Notes: generated by a model from the sequence alone, not told the origin. Shown: positions 8,517 through 17,948, numbered from the stretch's first letter. The stretch: 64,000 nucleotides of DNA from Agrobacterium vaccinii (GCF_021310995.1 NZ_CP054150.1:1674001-1738000), one strand, 5' to 3'. Program-made: numbers and translations.

Positions 8517-9305
8517 ATGAGCAGTAAGATAACAACTGTGTTCTCGTGTATTGCAATCTTGCTGTCCAGTACGTCACTGGTATCGGCTCAAACGCGTCCA
8601 CAACGATGCGATCGAGTAACGCCAGGAACGCTGGAGGCAGCGCTCTGCAGACCCACAGCCACAATACCAACTTCTATAGACAGCCAGGGCGACAACGACA
8701 GAAACAACGGAAATCCCGGCAGTAGCAACCCTGGTGGTGGCAACCCGGGCGGCGGCAATCCCGGTGGTGGCAACCCAGGCGGTGGCAATCCCGGTGGAGG
8801 TGGTCACCATGGCGGCCATGGTCACCACGGCGGTGGCGGTCACCATGGCGGCAACAGCGGTGGTCACCACGGCGGTAACAGCGGTGGTCACGGCGGCAAC
8901 AGCGGTGGCCATGGCGGCAACAGCGGTGGTCACGGCGGCAACAGCGGTGGCCATGGCGGCAACAGCGGTGGCCATGGCGGCAACAGCGGTGGTCACGGCG
9001 GCAACAGCGGTGGCCATGGCGGCAACAGCGGTGGCCATGGCGGCAACAGCGGTGGCCATGGCGGCAACAGCGGTGGCCATGGCGGCAACAGCGGTGGCCA
9101 TGGCGGCAACAGCGGTGGCCATGGCGGCAACAGCGGTGGCCATGGCGGCAACAGCGGTGGCCATGGCGGCAACAGCGGTGGCCATGGCGGCAACAGCGGT
9201 GGCCATGGCGGCAACAGCGGTGGCCATGGCGGCAACAGCGGTGGCCATGGCGGTCACGGCGGTAACAGCGGTGGTCACGGTGGCTACGGCGGTAACGCCA
9301 CTTAA
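8517..9305 (+). CDS. Secreted Gly/His-rich tandem-repeat protein
   Basis: A strong GGAGGA precedes the ATG. The 262-residue product has a clear signal peptide cut near VSA|QT, a ~60-residue head with two cysteines, five NPGGG repeats (about residues 71-97), a HHGG-rich segment, and then 20 copies of NSGGH, 18 of them in an exact 7-residue register (NSGGHGG), ending GGYGGNAT. It is an exported low-complexity protein with over 20 histidines, so metal binding or a surface or matrix role is conceivable, but I recognise no family. It is not an RTX protein (no GGxGxD nonapeptides). Confidence 0.8.
   Translation: MSSKITTVFSCIAILLSSTSLVSAQTRPQRCDRVTPGTLEAALCRPTATIPTSIDSQGDNDRNNGNPGSSNPGGGNPGGGNPGGGNPGGGNPGGGGHHGGHGHHGGGGHHGGNSGGHHGGNSGGHGGNSGGHGGNSGGHGGNSGGHGGNSGGHGGNSGGHGGNSGGHGGNSGGHGGNSGGHGGNSGGHGGNSGGHGGNSGGHGGNSGGHGGNSGGHGGNSGGHGGNSGGHGGNSGGHGGNSGGHGGHGGNSGGHGGYGGNAT
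8853..9263 (+). repeat. 21-bp coding minisatellite (NSGGHGG units)
   Basis: Units of 21 bp encode NSGGHGG. The first is 24 bp, and the last in-register unit is extended to 30 bp. From 9003 to 9233, eleven successive units are identical in every base, including third positions, and each contains CCATGG. Earlier units alternate GGTCAC and GGCCAT for the Gly-His codons. The identity indicates recent expansion or homogenisation by slippage or unequal exchange. Confidence 0.95.
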
Positions 9306-9364
9306 CCTCTCCCGATCCCTTCAGAACCGGCACTAAACGCGTTGCCGGTTCTGACCCAAAAACA

Positions 9365-9393
9365 AACGGGCCGCTCTTCAGCGGCCCGTTTTC
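9365..9393 (+). terminator. Rho-independent terminator after the repeat gene
   Basis: ACGGGCCGC pairs with GCGGCCCGT around a TCTTCA loop, followed by TTTT. A second dyad (CAGAACCGGCA/TGCCGGTTCTG, 9322-9353) without a T run lies between it and the stop codon. Confidence 0.85.
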
Positions 9394-9491
9394 ATGTCTG
9401 CGCTACGAGAAGACAAATCACACTGCGTAATCGCAACCCGCAGACAGGTGTCTGAGACTGGTCACTCATAACGAGCGATCAGTTACAAACA

Positions 9492-12335
9492 TCAACCGGC
9501 TTCGTTGACCCGCTGGAGAGCTGTGCGGAGGCTCTTGATCTGGACATCCAGCTCAGCCTTGCGGTCGCGGTCGGCGGCAACCACTTCCGGGTCGGCATTG
9601 GCCACGAACTTTTCGTTCGACAGCTTCTTGTCGATCCGTTCAAGTTCCGCTTCCACCTTGCCGATAGCCTTTTCGAGACGGGATTTTTCCGCCGCGACAT
9701 CGATGAGGTTTCCGAGCGGAATGCACACTGTCGCCTCACCCAGCACCAACTGTGCGGAGCCCTTCGGCGCAACATCGGCGCCGCGGATTTCGTCAGCACG
9801 GGCCAGACGGCGAATGGCTGCCGAATGACGGTCGAGACGCATTTCCGTGGTCGGGTTCGCGGCAACGACCACCAGCGGGGCCGTCGCACCCGGCGGCACG
9901 TTCATTTCCGAACGGGTCGAACGAATACCGGAGACGAGGTCCACCAGCCAGTTGATTTCCGCTGCCGCCGCCTCATCGCGGAACTCCGGTGTCGGCCAGT
10001 CGGTGTGGCACAACAGGTCGGCGCGGCTCTCACCCTCACCGGCTGAATGCGCCCACAGCTCTTCCGTCATGAACGGCATGAACGGATGCAGCAGCTTGTA
10101 GATTTCCTCCAGAACATAAGCCGCGCACGCCTGCGCCTCGCGCTTGGCATCCTCGTCGTCACCACTGAAGACTGGCTTCAGAAGTTCGAGATACCAGTCA
10201 CAGACCTGATTCCAAACGAAGCGGTAAAGCGAACTTGCCGCATCGTTGAAGCGGTAATTCTCGACAAAGCCGGTGACTTCCTTTGCCGTGTTGGCAAGCT
10301 CGGTCAGAATCCAGCGGTTAATCGTCTGTGTCGTCGCTTCGGGGATGAAATGCGGGTCCCGCTTTACGCCATTCATCTCTGCGAAACGGGTGGCGTTCCA
10401 AAGCTTGGTGCCGAAGTTGCGGTAACCGGCGATGCGCGCCGGGTCCAGCTTTACGTCGCGACCCTGCGCCGCCATGATGGCAAGCGTAAAGCGCAGCGCG
10501 TCCGCACCATATTCGTCGATCAGATCGAGCGGGTCGATGACGTTGCCCTTGGACTTCGACATCTTCTGGCCGTTCTTGTCGCGAACCAGCGCATGAACAT
10601 AAACCGTGTTGAACGGCTCGACCGGATTTCCTGCATCGTCCTTCATGAAGTGAAGGCCCATCATCATCATGCGGGCAACCCAGAAGAAGATGATATCGAA
10701 GCCGGTGACGAGCACGTTGGTCGGATAGTAGCGCGCCAGTTCCGGCGTCTTGTCCGGCCAGCCGAGCGTGGAGAACGGCCAGAGCGCGGACGAGAACCAC
10801 GTATCGAGAACGTCTTCGTCGCGAGTCAGGATTTCCCCCGGCTTGAAGTTCTCAAGCTTCTCCTCAACCCAGGCCTTCCAAGGGCCTTCATGCGCCAGAT
10901 AATGCTGGATCGCCGCCTGCAACGCATCCTCTTCGGTCTTTTCAACAAAGACCTGACCATCTGGACCGTACCATGCTGGGATCTGGTGACCCCACCACAA
11001 TTGGCGCGAGACGCACCACGGCTGGATGTTTTCCATCCATTCGTAATAGGTCTTGTCCCAGTTCTTCGGCACGAAGTTGGTGCGGCCTTCGCGAACGCTC
11101 TCGATGGCCGGCTTGGCCAACGTCTTGGCATCCACATACCATTGTTCCGTCAGACGCGGCTCGATCGGCACGCCGCCACGGTCGCCATGCGGCACCATGT
11201 GCTTGTGCGGCTCGATCTTGTCGAGCAGACCGGCTTCCTCGAAAATCTCGACGATGAGCTTGCGCGCGGTAAACCGGTCCTGCCCTTCCAGACGGTCCCA
11301 GGCGCCATGCAGTGCCGCGGGATGATCAAGCCCTTCGAGGAAGTCTTCATTTTCCTTGATGCAGATCGTACCATCGATGTTCATGATGTTGATGGCGCGC
11401 AGGCCCGCACGCTTGCCGACTTCAAAGTCGTTGAAATCATGCGCAGGCGTGATCTTGACCGCACCGGTGCCCGTGGTCGGGTCAGCATATTCATCCGCAA
11501 CGATCTCGACCCTGCGTCCAACGATTGGCAGAATGATATGCTTGCCGACAATGCCCTTGTACCGCTCGTCATCAGGGTGAACCGCAATACCCGTATCACC
11601 CAGCATGGTTTCAGGTCGGGTGGTCGCAACGACGATGTAATCGCGAGTTTCGAATTCGGTCGCCTTGCCGTCCTCATCGAAGGCAATGGGGTATTCGTAG
11701 GTGACGCCCTTTTCCAGCGGATAACGGAAGTGCCAGAGGTTACCCTTGATCTCCTGCGGCTCGACTTCCAGATCGGAAATCGCCGTCAGCAGCTTGGGGT
11801 CCCAGTTGACGAGACGCTTGTCCTTGTAGATCAGGCCCTGCTTGTACAGCGTAACGAAGACCTCAAGAACCGCTTCGGAAAGCCCCTCGTCCATCGTAAA
11901 GCGCTCACGCGACCAGTCGCAGGATGCGCCGAGACGCTTCAACTGGTTGAAGATCAGCCCGCCGGACTCTTCCTTCCATTCCCAGATCTTTTCGACGAAA
12001 GCCTCACGGCCCATATCGCGACGGCCCGGAAGCTGGTTTTCCATCAGCTTGCGCTCGACAACCATCTGCGTTGCGATGCCGGCATGGTCCATGCCCGGCT
12101 GCCAGAGCACATCCTTGCCGCGCATACGCTCGAAGCGGACCATGATGTCCTGCAGCGTGTTGTTGAGCGCGTGGCCCATATGCAGCGAGCCGGTCACGTT
12201 TGGCGGCGGAATGACGATGGTGAAGGCCTGCGCACCCGGCTTGGCGTTGGCGCCAGCGCGAAACGCATTGGCATCATCCCACGCCTTGGCGATTTTCGGT
12301 TCTACGGATGCGGAATCGTAGGTCTTTTCGAGCAT
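9492..12335 (-). CDS. valS: Valine-tRNA ligase
   Basis: The 947-residue class I synthetase is full length. It shows PPPNVTGSLHMGHAL with the HIGH-type motif at residues 52-55, the CP1 editing domain (VVATTRPETMLGDTGIAVHP, GTGAVKITPAHDFNDFEVG), VLDTWFSSALWPFSTLGW, the KMSKSKGN loop, an anticodon-binding domain, and a C-terminal coiled coil typical of ValRS. It charges tRNA-Val and hydrolyses Thr-tRNA. In many rhizobia valS sits beside the DUF2497/popZ gene; here popZ is about 46 kb away. Confidence 0.97.
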   Translation of the reverse strand: MLEKTYDSASVEPKIAKAWDDANAFRAGANAKPGAQAFTIVIPPPNVTGSLHMGHALNNTLQDIMVRFERMRGKDVLWQPGMDHAGIATQMVVERKLMENQLPGRRDMGREAFVEKIWEWKEESGGLIFNQLKRLGASCDWSRERFTMDEGLSEAVLEVFVTLYKQGLIYKDKRLVNWDPKLLTAISDLEVEPQEIKGNLWHFRYPLEKGVTYEYPIAFDEDGKATEFETRDYIVVATTRPETMLGDTGIAVHPDDERYKGIVGKHIILPIVGRRVEIVADEYADPTTGTGAVKITPAHDFNDFEVGKRAGLRAINIMNIDGTICIKENEDFLEGLDHPAALHGAWDRLEGQDRFTARKLIVEIFEEAGLLDKIEPHKHMVPHGDRGGVPIEPRLTEQWYVDAKTLAKPAIESVREGRTNFVPKNWDKTYYEWMENIQPWCVSRQLWWGHQIPAWYGPDGQVFVEKTEEDALQAAIQHYLAHEGPWKAWVEEKLENFKPGEILTRDEDVLDTWFSSALWPFSTLGWPDKTPELARYYPTNVLVTGFDIIFFWVARMMMMGLHFMKDDAGNPVEPFNTVYVHALVRDKNGQKMSKSKGNVIDPLDLIDEYGADALRFTLAIMAAQGRDVKLDPARIAGYRNFGTKLWNATRFAEMNGVKRDPHFIPEATTQTINRWILTELANTAKEVTGFVENYRFNDAASSLYRFVWNQVCDWYLELLKPVFSGDDEDAKREAQACAAYVLEEIYKLLHPFMPFMTEELWAHSAGEGESRADLLCHTDWPTPEFRDEAAAAEINWLVDLVSGIRSTRSEMNVPPGATAPLVVVAANPTTEMRLDRHSAAIRRLARADEIRGADVAPKGSAQLVLGEATVCIPLGNLIDVAAEKSRLEKAIGKVEAELERIDKKLSNEKFVANADPEVVAADRDRKAELDVQIKSLRTALQRVNEAG

Positions 12336-12718
12336 TTATGGACCTGAATTTTAGAGTTCCAGAGCATGTTGCGCAAAACCATAAAGCGGTTTTACGGTAA
12401 CGACATGCGACAATTCAAACAGACTATAGCACATCGCGAATCCGGGAAATCGCGTCGTGCCATATGTATGATTTTTAAATAAGGATGGGGGATTGAGAGT
12501 CAACAGCATCTGGCTATTTCCGAGCCAAAGCGCCGCAAACAAAAACCGCCCCGTGATGTGGAACCGACCTTATGACAACGTCAAACAGGTCAGTTCGTAT
12601 CTGGAGCGGTGTTGCTGTTGTCGAATCGTGTCTTGGAACAGAAGGCGCGGACGTCGCTGGCGTCCCTAGATGACGTCGGGCCAGCACCTGATCTCGGCCC
12701 GAAACGAGAACCGTCCAC
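12336..12718. other. Intergenic region upstream of valS with a dyad element
   Basis: No convincing gene is seen in these 383 bases. Positions 12364-12408 form a dyad: GCATGTTG...CGACATGC outside and AAAACC...GGTTTT inside. The sequence resembles, from memory, a dispersed rhizobial intergenic repeat, but only one copy lies in this window. A 116-codon open frame on the minus strand (12514-12864) overlaps the next gene and looks non-coding. Confidence 0.45.
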
Positions 12719-12931
12719 TCAGGACAGCAGGCGATCATCCGTAAAGCTGCTCTCGGGAACCTTACCACTGGCAAGCGCCATGATTGCGAGAACCGCATGT
12801 TGACGGTCCCAGCCAGCACCCTCGGCCTTCTCGATAAGGCCGTTGATTGATGGCTCAAGAGCAAATTGGCATTCAGCCTGATAATCCATGGTGTCGACCG
12901 AAAGCGACGGGGAATTGATCAAAGCGCGCAT
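12719..12931 (-). CDS. Small hypothetical protein
   Basis: A 70-residue protein preceded by GGAG six bases before ATG 12931. The middle part (ECQFALEPSINGLIEKAEGAGWDRQHAVLAIMALA) looks like a compact helical fold, and similar short proteins occur in rhizobia, but no function is known to me. It is the first of three unassigned genes between valS and tRNA-Lys. The upstream 50 codons of the same frame have no start signal and are left out. Confidence 0.55.
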   Translation of the reverse strand: MRALINSPSLSVDTMDYQAECQFALEPSINGLIEKAEGAGWDRQHAVLAIMALASGKVPESSFTDDRLLS

Positions 12932-13147
12932 TAAGCACTCCATTCTAACGCACGGACTCCCGAGAGGAACTCGGGACGTACGAAAATTCACACACTCAAA
13001 GCACTGGCCACCACTAAGATGACCGGCGGTACAAGTAAAACGAATCCCCCAGCGAGAGGGAGATTCTGTCATATGAGTGTGAGTGTCAAGTTCAGATCAC
13101 TGACGATCCTGTGGATATCCCGGCCATTCAAGCGGCCCAGCGGTCTC

Positions 13148-13390
13148 TCAATAGTCACGCCGAGGCTTGCGCCGCCAGATCAGCATCGCCATCAGAACGA
13201 GGCAGAACATGATGAACCATGTCAGCGGAAACGCCATGAACAGGGCCGCATAGCCGCAGGTCTCTCCCAAGCAGGAGCCCAGACCACCCGCTTCTGCCAC
13301 AATGGTCACCGTGAAGGCGGCAACAAGCCCGCTGCCCACCACTCCGGCCATCAGAATCAAAATATTGGTAACAGTTCTCATTCGCACCAT
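13148..13390 (-). CDS. Small two-helix membrane protein
   Basis: The 80-residue product has two hydrophobic helices separated by a short loop with paired cysteines (SCLGETCGY), then a basic tail (WRRKPRRDY). It is probably an inner-membrane protein with a disulfide-capable periplasmic loop. ATG 13390 is used, ATG 13381 is equally possible, and neither has a good ribosome site. The frame stays open upstream to 13591 and includes another hydrophobic stretch, so a longer form cannot be excluded. Confidence 0.5.
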   Translation of the reverse strand: MVRMRTVTNILILMAGVVGSGLVAAFTVTIVAEAGGLGSCLGETCGYAALFMAFPLTWFIMFCLVLMAMLIWRRKPRRDY

Positions 13391-13693
13391 TATGCCGAAA
13401 AATAAGACGGCTTTGGGGATGGCAACCCATATCGGAAGAATAAGCTGATAAACGTCGGCGTGTGTGGCATTCGTGTTGAGGATTTCAATATTGCCAACGA
13501 TTTCAGTAATCTGGAAACAATGATGGATGACGATGGCTTTCTCGGCCAAGTCTCGATGTGACCGGAAAGTTGAAAGGCGTGAAGCAGACAACTGTATTAT
13601 AATTCCACCTTTGGCTGCAAAAAAGAACGACGTGGCGATCCATTTTTGATAACTATTGTCGCTAGAGACAGGTTAGATAAAGGGGAACTGCGA

Positions 13694-14527
13694 ATGAGGC
13701 ACTATCTTCGGGGAACACTCGTCGTCGCGCTCATTTGGATGTCGTCCGTTGCATCTGGTCATGCCGATGACCAGGCGGTCAAGGAATTTCTGATCGATCA
13801 AGGCTGCGCGCTCGGCCCTTCAACCATGTCGGCCGCGCTTACGGCCGGGATCGATACGTCAATCATCGTTAAACTCACGACAGATGCTCAGAGAGATGGC
13901 CGAACGGTGAAGACCGGACACTGGTTGGTTCTTCCCAGAGAGACGTGCGAAATTAAACCGCCAAGGGTCACAAGCGAAATCGCCATAGACGATCCCGAGG
14001 TCGTTCAGAATACCTCTGCGATCGACGCCTATGCCGCCGACGGTTCTCCCGGCTGTTATCTCGATGGCCAATCAGTATTCGAAACCGCAAAGGTCTCGCG
14101 AGGATGGACTGCTGATAAGGCCAATCAGGAATATCTACGGTTTTTAGGCGCTGGGTTGATTTCAGGTGATCTGGCTTTCTTCTCCCCAGACCCGCTGCGA
14201 ACTCCGCCGGGATTTATGATCACGCGCGGCGCTTGCGCAAAGGTGCCGCAGATGCCGGAGGTCGAGAAGACCCACGCGCTTTTGGTAAAACACTTCGACG
14301 CCCTGATCCGAGCAGATGCTGCGGGCGAAGCGACATGTGACAGTTCCGGCGTTCCAAGCTGGAAGTTTACGGAAGTCTCAGAGCGTATTTTTGGCGAGAA
14401 GGCACCAAATGCCTGGATGGGGTTTGAAATCACATTCATCGCCATGGGCGTTGGCTGGTACGAAGGACAGTCCGCAACGAAAAAAGGCGTACCACGTCCG
14501 CCCCTGTGCCAATACAAAGCAAATTGA
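13694..14527 (+). CDS. Secreted hypothetical protein
   Basis: The 277-residue protein starts after an AAGGGGAA ribosome site and has a signal peptide (basic MRHYLR, hydrophobic core, cut near SGHADD). The mature part has several cysteines (DQGCALG, RETCEIK, SPGCYLD, RGACAK, ATCDSSG, LCQYKAN), consistent with disulfides in the periplasm or outside. No known domain is recognised. It sits between the two small unassigned genes and tRNA-Lys, a stretch that looks accessory in content. Confidence 0.65.
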   Translation: MRHYLRGTLVVALIWMSSVASGHADDQAVKEFLIDQGCALGPSTMSAALTAGIDTSIIVKLTTDAQRDGRTVKTGHWLVLPRETCEIKPPRVTSEIAIDDPEVVQNTSAIDAYAADGSPGCYLDGQSVFETAKVSRGWTADKANQEYLRFLGAGLISGDLAFFSPDPLRTPPGFMITRGACAKVPQMPEVEKTHALLVKHFDALIRADAAGEATCDSSGVPSWKFTEVSERIFGEKAPNAWMGFEITFIAMGVGWYEGQSATKKGVPRPPLCQYKAN

Positions 14528-14703
14528 TCACTTCACGAGACGTAGTCCTCCAGACATGTTGATGTCGGAGGTCGTGCGTTGCGTCGTTATGATGAGAAGA
14601 GAAATGCTTTTGCCTGCGACGGCTAATGGCGGTCGGACACATACCTGCATCACGTTCGCCGACTTCAAGAAGTCACAATAACATTTTGATTTTTGAGAGA
14701 AAA

Positions 14704-14779
<76 letters not shown>

Positions 14780-14939
14780 GCCGCCGCCGTGTCTGGCGGT
14801 GTGAGTGGCCGTATAAAGAGGATAATTCGGCTTGTCCAGCGTGGAAATGACATTTCTGCGAAATTTGTTTCGTAAAAATCTCGACCACGCTGGAAAACCC
14901 TTGAGTACCGGGCTTTTTAAGGCCTGGTTCTTTTTTCCA

Positions 14940-15194
14940 TCAGCCGCGACGGAACGCGCGGGCTACCGCAATCAAGATGCAGGCACCGATGAAGCCGGCG
15001 ATAAGGTAGCCGATCCAGCCCGTCAGCACGACGCCGAACAGTGCGAGAATGGCGTTGGCGATGATGGCGCCCACGATTCCCAGAATGATGTTCATGAAAA
15101 CACCCATATTGCTCTTCATGAACTGTTCGGCGAGCCAACCGGCTATGCCACCAATGATAATCGCGGCGATCCAACCAATACCAGCAGTTTCCAT
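14940..15194 (-). CDS. GlsB/YeaQ/YmgE family stress membrane protein
   Basis: This 84-residue protein of almost entirely hydrophobic, glycine-rich helices matches the transglycosylase-associated (GlsB/YeaQ/YmgE) family: GWIAAIIIGGIAGWLAEQ near the start, then GVFMNIILGIVGAIIANAIL and GYLIAGFIGACILI. It is an inner-membrane protein linked to general stress in other bacteria; its biochemical role is unknown. A clear AAGGAG lies before ATG 15194. Confidence 0.9.
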   Translation of the reverse strand: METAGIGWIAAIIIGGIAGWLAEQFMKSNMGVFMNIILGIVGAIIANAILALFGVVLTGWIGYLIAGFIGACILIAVARAFRRG

Positions 15195-15350
15195 GACGTT
15201 CTCCTTGTTTGCGCACAACATATATTCGGTGATTGTAATGGTTGAGACCGCCAAGAAGTTCCGCGCTATTCCTGCGCTTGCTTCTTGATACGCAAAACTT
15301 GCCGTTTATTTTGATCGAATGATTCGGCAGCAGCACAAAGGGCATTCTTG

Positions 15351-17924
15351 ATGACGTTTTCGATAAGGCAGCAACGGTGGTTACCTGCCCTGTTCCTATT
15401 GCCCGTGTTATGGTTGCTGATATCCTCATTCGCCTTCGCCCAAGTCACGGATCAAGGCGCGTCCAGCGCTTCGCTTCCCATCGTGGAGCAATCCAAGGCC
15501 GATCTTGAAAAATCGAAAGCCACGCTGGCGCAAATCAACCAGCAAATCGAAGATGCGCGAAACGAAGACCCGCGTCTGGTCGATCTCAAGGGCAAGGCAG
15601 ACGATCTCGCCAGCACGGCCAGCGGCACGGTCACTAGCCTGCGAAGCAGGCTCGATGAGATCAATTCGCGCATCACCTCGCTTGGCGAACCGCCCAAGGA
15701 AGGCCAGCCGCCAGAGGCCAGCGTCGTCACCGACGAGCGGACGCGGCTGAACTCCGAAAAGTCGCAGATCAATGCGGTTCTGGGCGATGCCGAAGCAGTG
15801 TCGGGCCACGCCACACAGCTTTCCAACAACATCACGGCAATGCGCCGTGCCCTGTTTGCCGCCACACTGTTCAAGCGCACGGAAATCTCGCCATCAGTTC
15901 TCGCCGATGCAGGCACCGAATTCGTCGGCGAGATCAGCGCACTCAGCAGTTCGCTAACGGGTTGGGCGATTTTCGTCTGGAACTACAAGCGCCTGTCGAT
16001 GTTTGGCGCGGTCTCGCTGTCCGTCATGGCTGCGGTGCTGTTCCTTTGGGGTGGATACCGCATTTTGGGGCACCGGATGGAGCGCCGCGCCTTTTCTGGC
16101 GAGCCGTCCTATCTCAGACGCCTGTCCGTGGCCTTCTGGTCCACAACCATACAGGCCATGTCCGTCTTTCTTCTGATGGTCACCTCGGCATTCTTCCTGG
16201 ATAATTTCGGCGTGCTGAGACCGGATATCGCACCCATCGTCTATGTCGCGATGTCGGTCATCGCGTTCGTCTACTTCGTATCGCGCCTGACCTACGCCAT
16301 CTTTGCGCCGACCCAGCCGGAATGGCGTCTGCTGCACGTCTCCAACCATGGCGCCCATGTGTTGTCCTCAGCGGTTCTGCTCATGTCCTTGGTCAACGGG
16401 CTGGATTACCTGTTCAGCACCATCAGCGAAACGTTGAACTCCCCGCTGATCCTGACCGTCGCCAAAAGCTTCGTCGCCTCGATCATCATCGGCGTGATTC
16501 TCTTTGCGATGTCGTTCCTGAAGCCGATGATCGGTGAAGGTGAGGATGCCGAAAACGGCCATCACCGCCTGCCTCGCTGGCTATCCATCCTGCTGCGCGT
16601 CGGCGGCCTGTTACTCATTGGCGCGTGCCTGACCGGCTATGTCGGCTTGGCGCGTTTTCTGGCAACGCAGATCGTCGCGACGGGCGCGGTGCTTGCCACT
16701 GTTTATATCGGCATTCTCTCCGGCAAAGCCATTTCCAAACAGGGCGCTTTTGCGGAAACGCTGGCCGGACGCTATCTCGGCAGACGCTTCGGTCTTGGCC
16801 CCGTCCCGCTGGATCAGGCAGGCTTGGCCGCAGGTCTTGGAATTTATGGAATAGCGCTCGCCTTCGGCATTCCGCTCATTCTGTTTTCCTGGGGCTTCCA
16901 GCCGGGCGATATCGAAGGCTGGGCCTATCGTCTGCTGACCGGCTTCAGCATCGGCAATACCTCCATCTCGCTGATCAGCATTTTCACCGGCATCCTCGTC
17001 TTCGTGGTGGGCTATGCGGTTACCCGCTGGTTCCAGAGATGGCTGGACCGCAACGTCATGGCACGCGGTCAGGTGGATGCTGGCGTGCGTAATTCCGTCG
17101 GCACCGGCATCGGTTATCTCGGCATCGTAGTGGCCGCCATTTTCGGTATCTCATCCGCCGGTCTCGATCTGTCGAGCCTCGCCCTCGTCGCCTCGGCGCT
17201 GTCGGTCGGTATCGGTTTCGGCCTACAGAACATCGTGTCGAACTTCGTATCCGGCCTTATTCTTCTGGTCGAACGCCCCTTCAAGGTCGGTGACTGGGTG
17301 GTGACGGGCACGGTCGAAGGAACCGTCAAGCGCCTCTCGGTGCGTGCGACCGAAATCGAGACTTTCCGAGGCCAGTCCATCATCGTGCCGAACTCGGAGT
17401 TCATCAACTCTTCCGTCGGCAACTGGACGCATAGAAACCGCATCCAGCGCGCCGAGATTCCCGTTTCCGTTTCCTACGACACGGACCCACAGCGGGTGAT
17501 GGATATTCTGCTGGAACTGGTGAAGAAGCAGCAGCCGGTTCTTCGCAACCCGGAACCGCATGTGGAATTCCTGCGGTTTGGAGAGTTCGCACTGGACTTC
17601 GAACTGCGTTTCCATCTGGCCGATCTCAGCCATGGCCTGACGGTGAAAAACAATCTGCGAATGGAGATTTTGAAGCGGTTCCACGAAGAAGGAATCAGCA
17701 TTCCCATGAAACAACGCAATCTGAATATCCATGTCGATGCAGACAGCAATCCGCAGGCGCTGGCTGCGTTGATGGATGACGAAGGCGACAAGTCGGTTGT
17801 GGCACCAGCCCCAACCGCTGCCGCACCGAAGCAAGACGCGCCCAAGCCTGATAAACAGGACGCACCCGCAAAGAATGCGGAAATCGAGACGGCAAGAAGT
17901 GCTGCGCGCAACCGCAGAGGCTGA
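15351..17924 (+). CDS. MscS-family mechanosensitive channel with DUF3772 region
   Basis: The 857-residue protein has a signal sequence, a long periplasmic coiled-coil region (about residues 45-190; DUF3772-like around 125-190), roughly ten membrane helices, and a C-terminal MscS core: the pore helix region with LSVGIGFGLQNIVSNFVSGLILL, then the beta domain VERPFKVGDWV...GTVKRLSVRATEIET. It likely gates ion release under hypo-osmotic stress, in the manner of MscK/YbdG-type large channels. The cytoplasmic tail is Ala/Pro/Lys-rich and disordered. ATG 15351 follows AAGGG at good spacing. A strong terminator follows. Confidence 0.92.
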   Translation: MTFSIRQQRWLPALFLLPVLWLLISSFAFAQVTDQGASSASLPIVEQSKADLEKSKATLAQINQQIEDARNEDPRLVDLKGKADDLASTASGTVTSLRSRLDEINSRITSLGEPPKEGQPPEASVVTDERTRLNSEKSQINAVLGDAEAVSGHATQLSNNITAMRRALFAATLFKRTEISPSVLADAGTEFVGEISALSSSLTGWAIFVWNYKRLSMFGAVSLSVMAAVLFLWGGYRILGHRMERRAFSGEPSYLRRLSVAFWSTTIQAMSVFLLMVTSAFFLDNFGVLRPDIAPIVYVAMSVIAFVYFVSRLTYAIFAPTQPEWRLLHVSNHGAHVLSSAVLLMSLVNGLDYLFSTISETLNSPLILTVAKSFVASIIIGVILFAMSFLKPMIGEGEDAENGHHRLPRWLSILLRVGGLLLIGACLTGYVGLARFLATQIVATGAVLATVYIGILSGKAISKQGAFAETLAGRYLGRRFGLGPVPLDQAGLAAGLGIYGIALAFGIPLILFSWGFQPGDIEGWAYRLLTGFSIGNTSISLISIFTGILVFVVGYAVTRWFQRWLDRNVMARGQVDAGVRNSVGTGIGYLGIVVAAIFGISSAGLDLSSLALVASALSVGIGFGLQNIVSNFVSGLILLVERPFKVGDWVVTGTVEGTVKRLSVRATEIETFRGQSIIVPNSEFINSSVGNWTHRNRIQRAEIPVSVSYDTDPQRVMDILLELVKKQQPVLRNPEPHVEFLRFGEFALDFELRFHLADLSHGLTVKNNLRMEILKRFHEEGISIPMKQRNLNIHVDADSNPQALAALMDDEGDKSVVAPAPTAAAPKQDAPKPDKQDAPAKNAEIETARSAARNRRG

Positions 17925-17948
17925 TGCTCCGAGGCCTTGAAAATCGTC

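Noticed and set aside
8853..9263. Regular repeat array that could be mistaken for CRISPR
   Set aside because: Units are contiguous 21-mers without unique spacers and encode protein; no cas genes are present.
8574..9336. Several long open frames on both strands across the Gly/His repeat (on minus 8574-9278 and 8674-9333, on plus 8734-9336)
   Set aside because: A 21-base repeat without stops is open in all six frames. Only the plus frame from 8517 has a ribosome site and signal peptide.
10047..12347. 766-codon plus-strand open frame
   Set aside because: It is the antisense of valS, which is fully supported by class I synthetase motifs.
12514..12864. 116-codon minus-strand frame upstream of valS
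   Set aside because: It overlaps the better supported 70-residue gene in another frame, lacks a ribosome site and has low-information composition.
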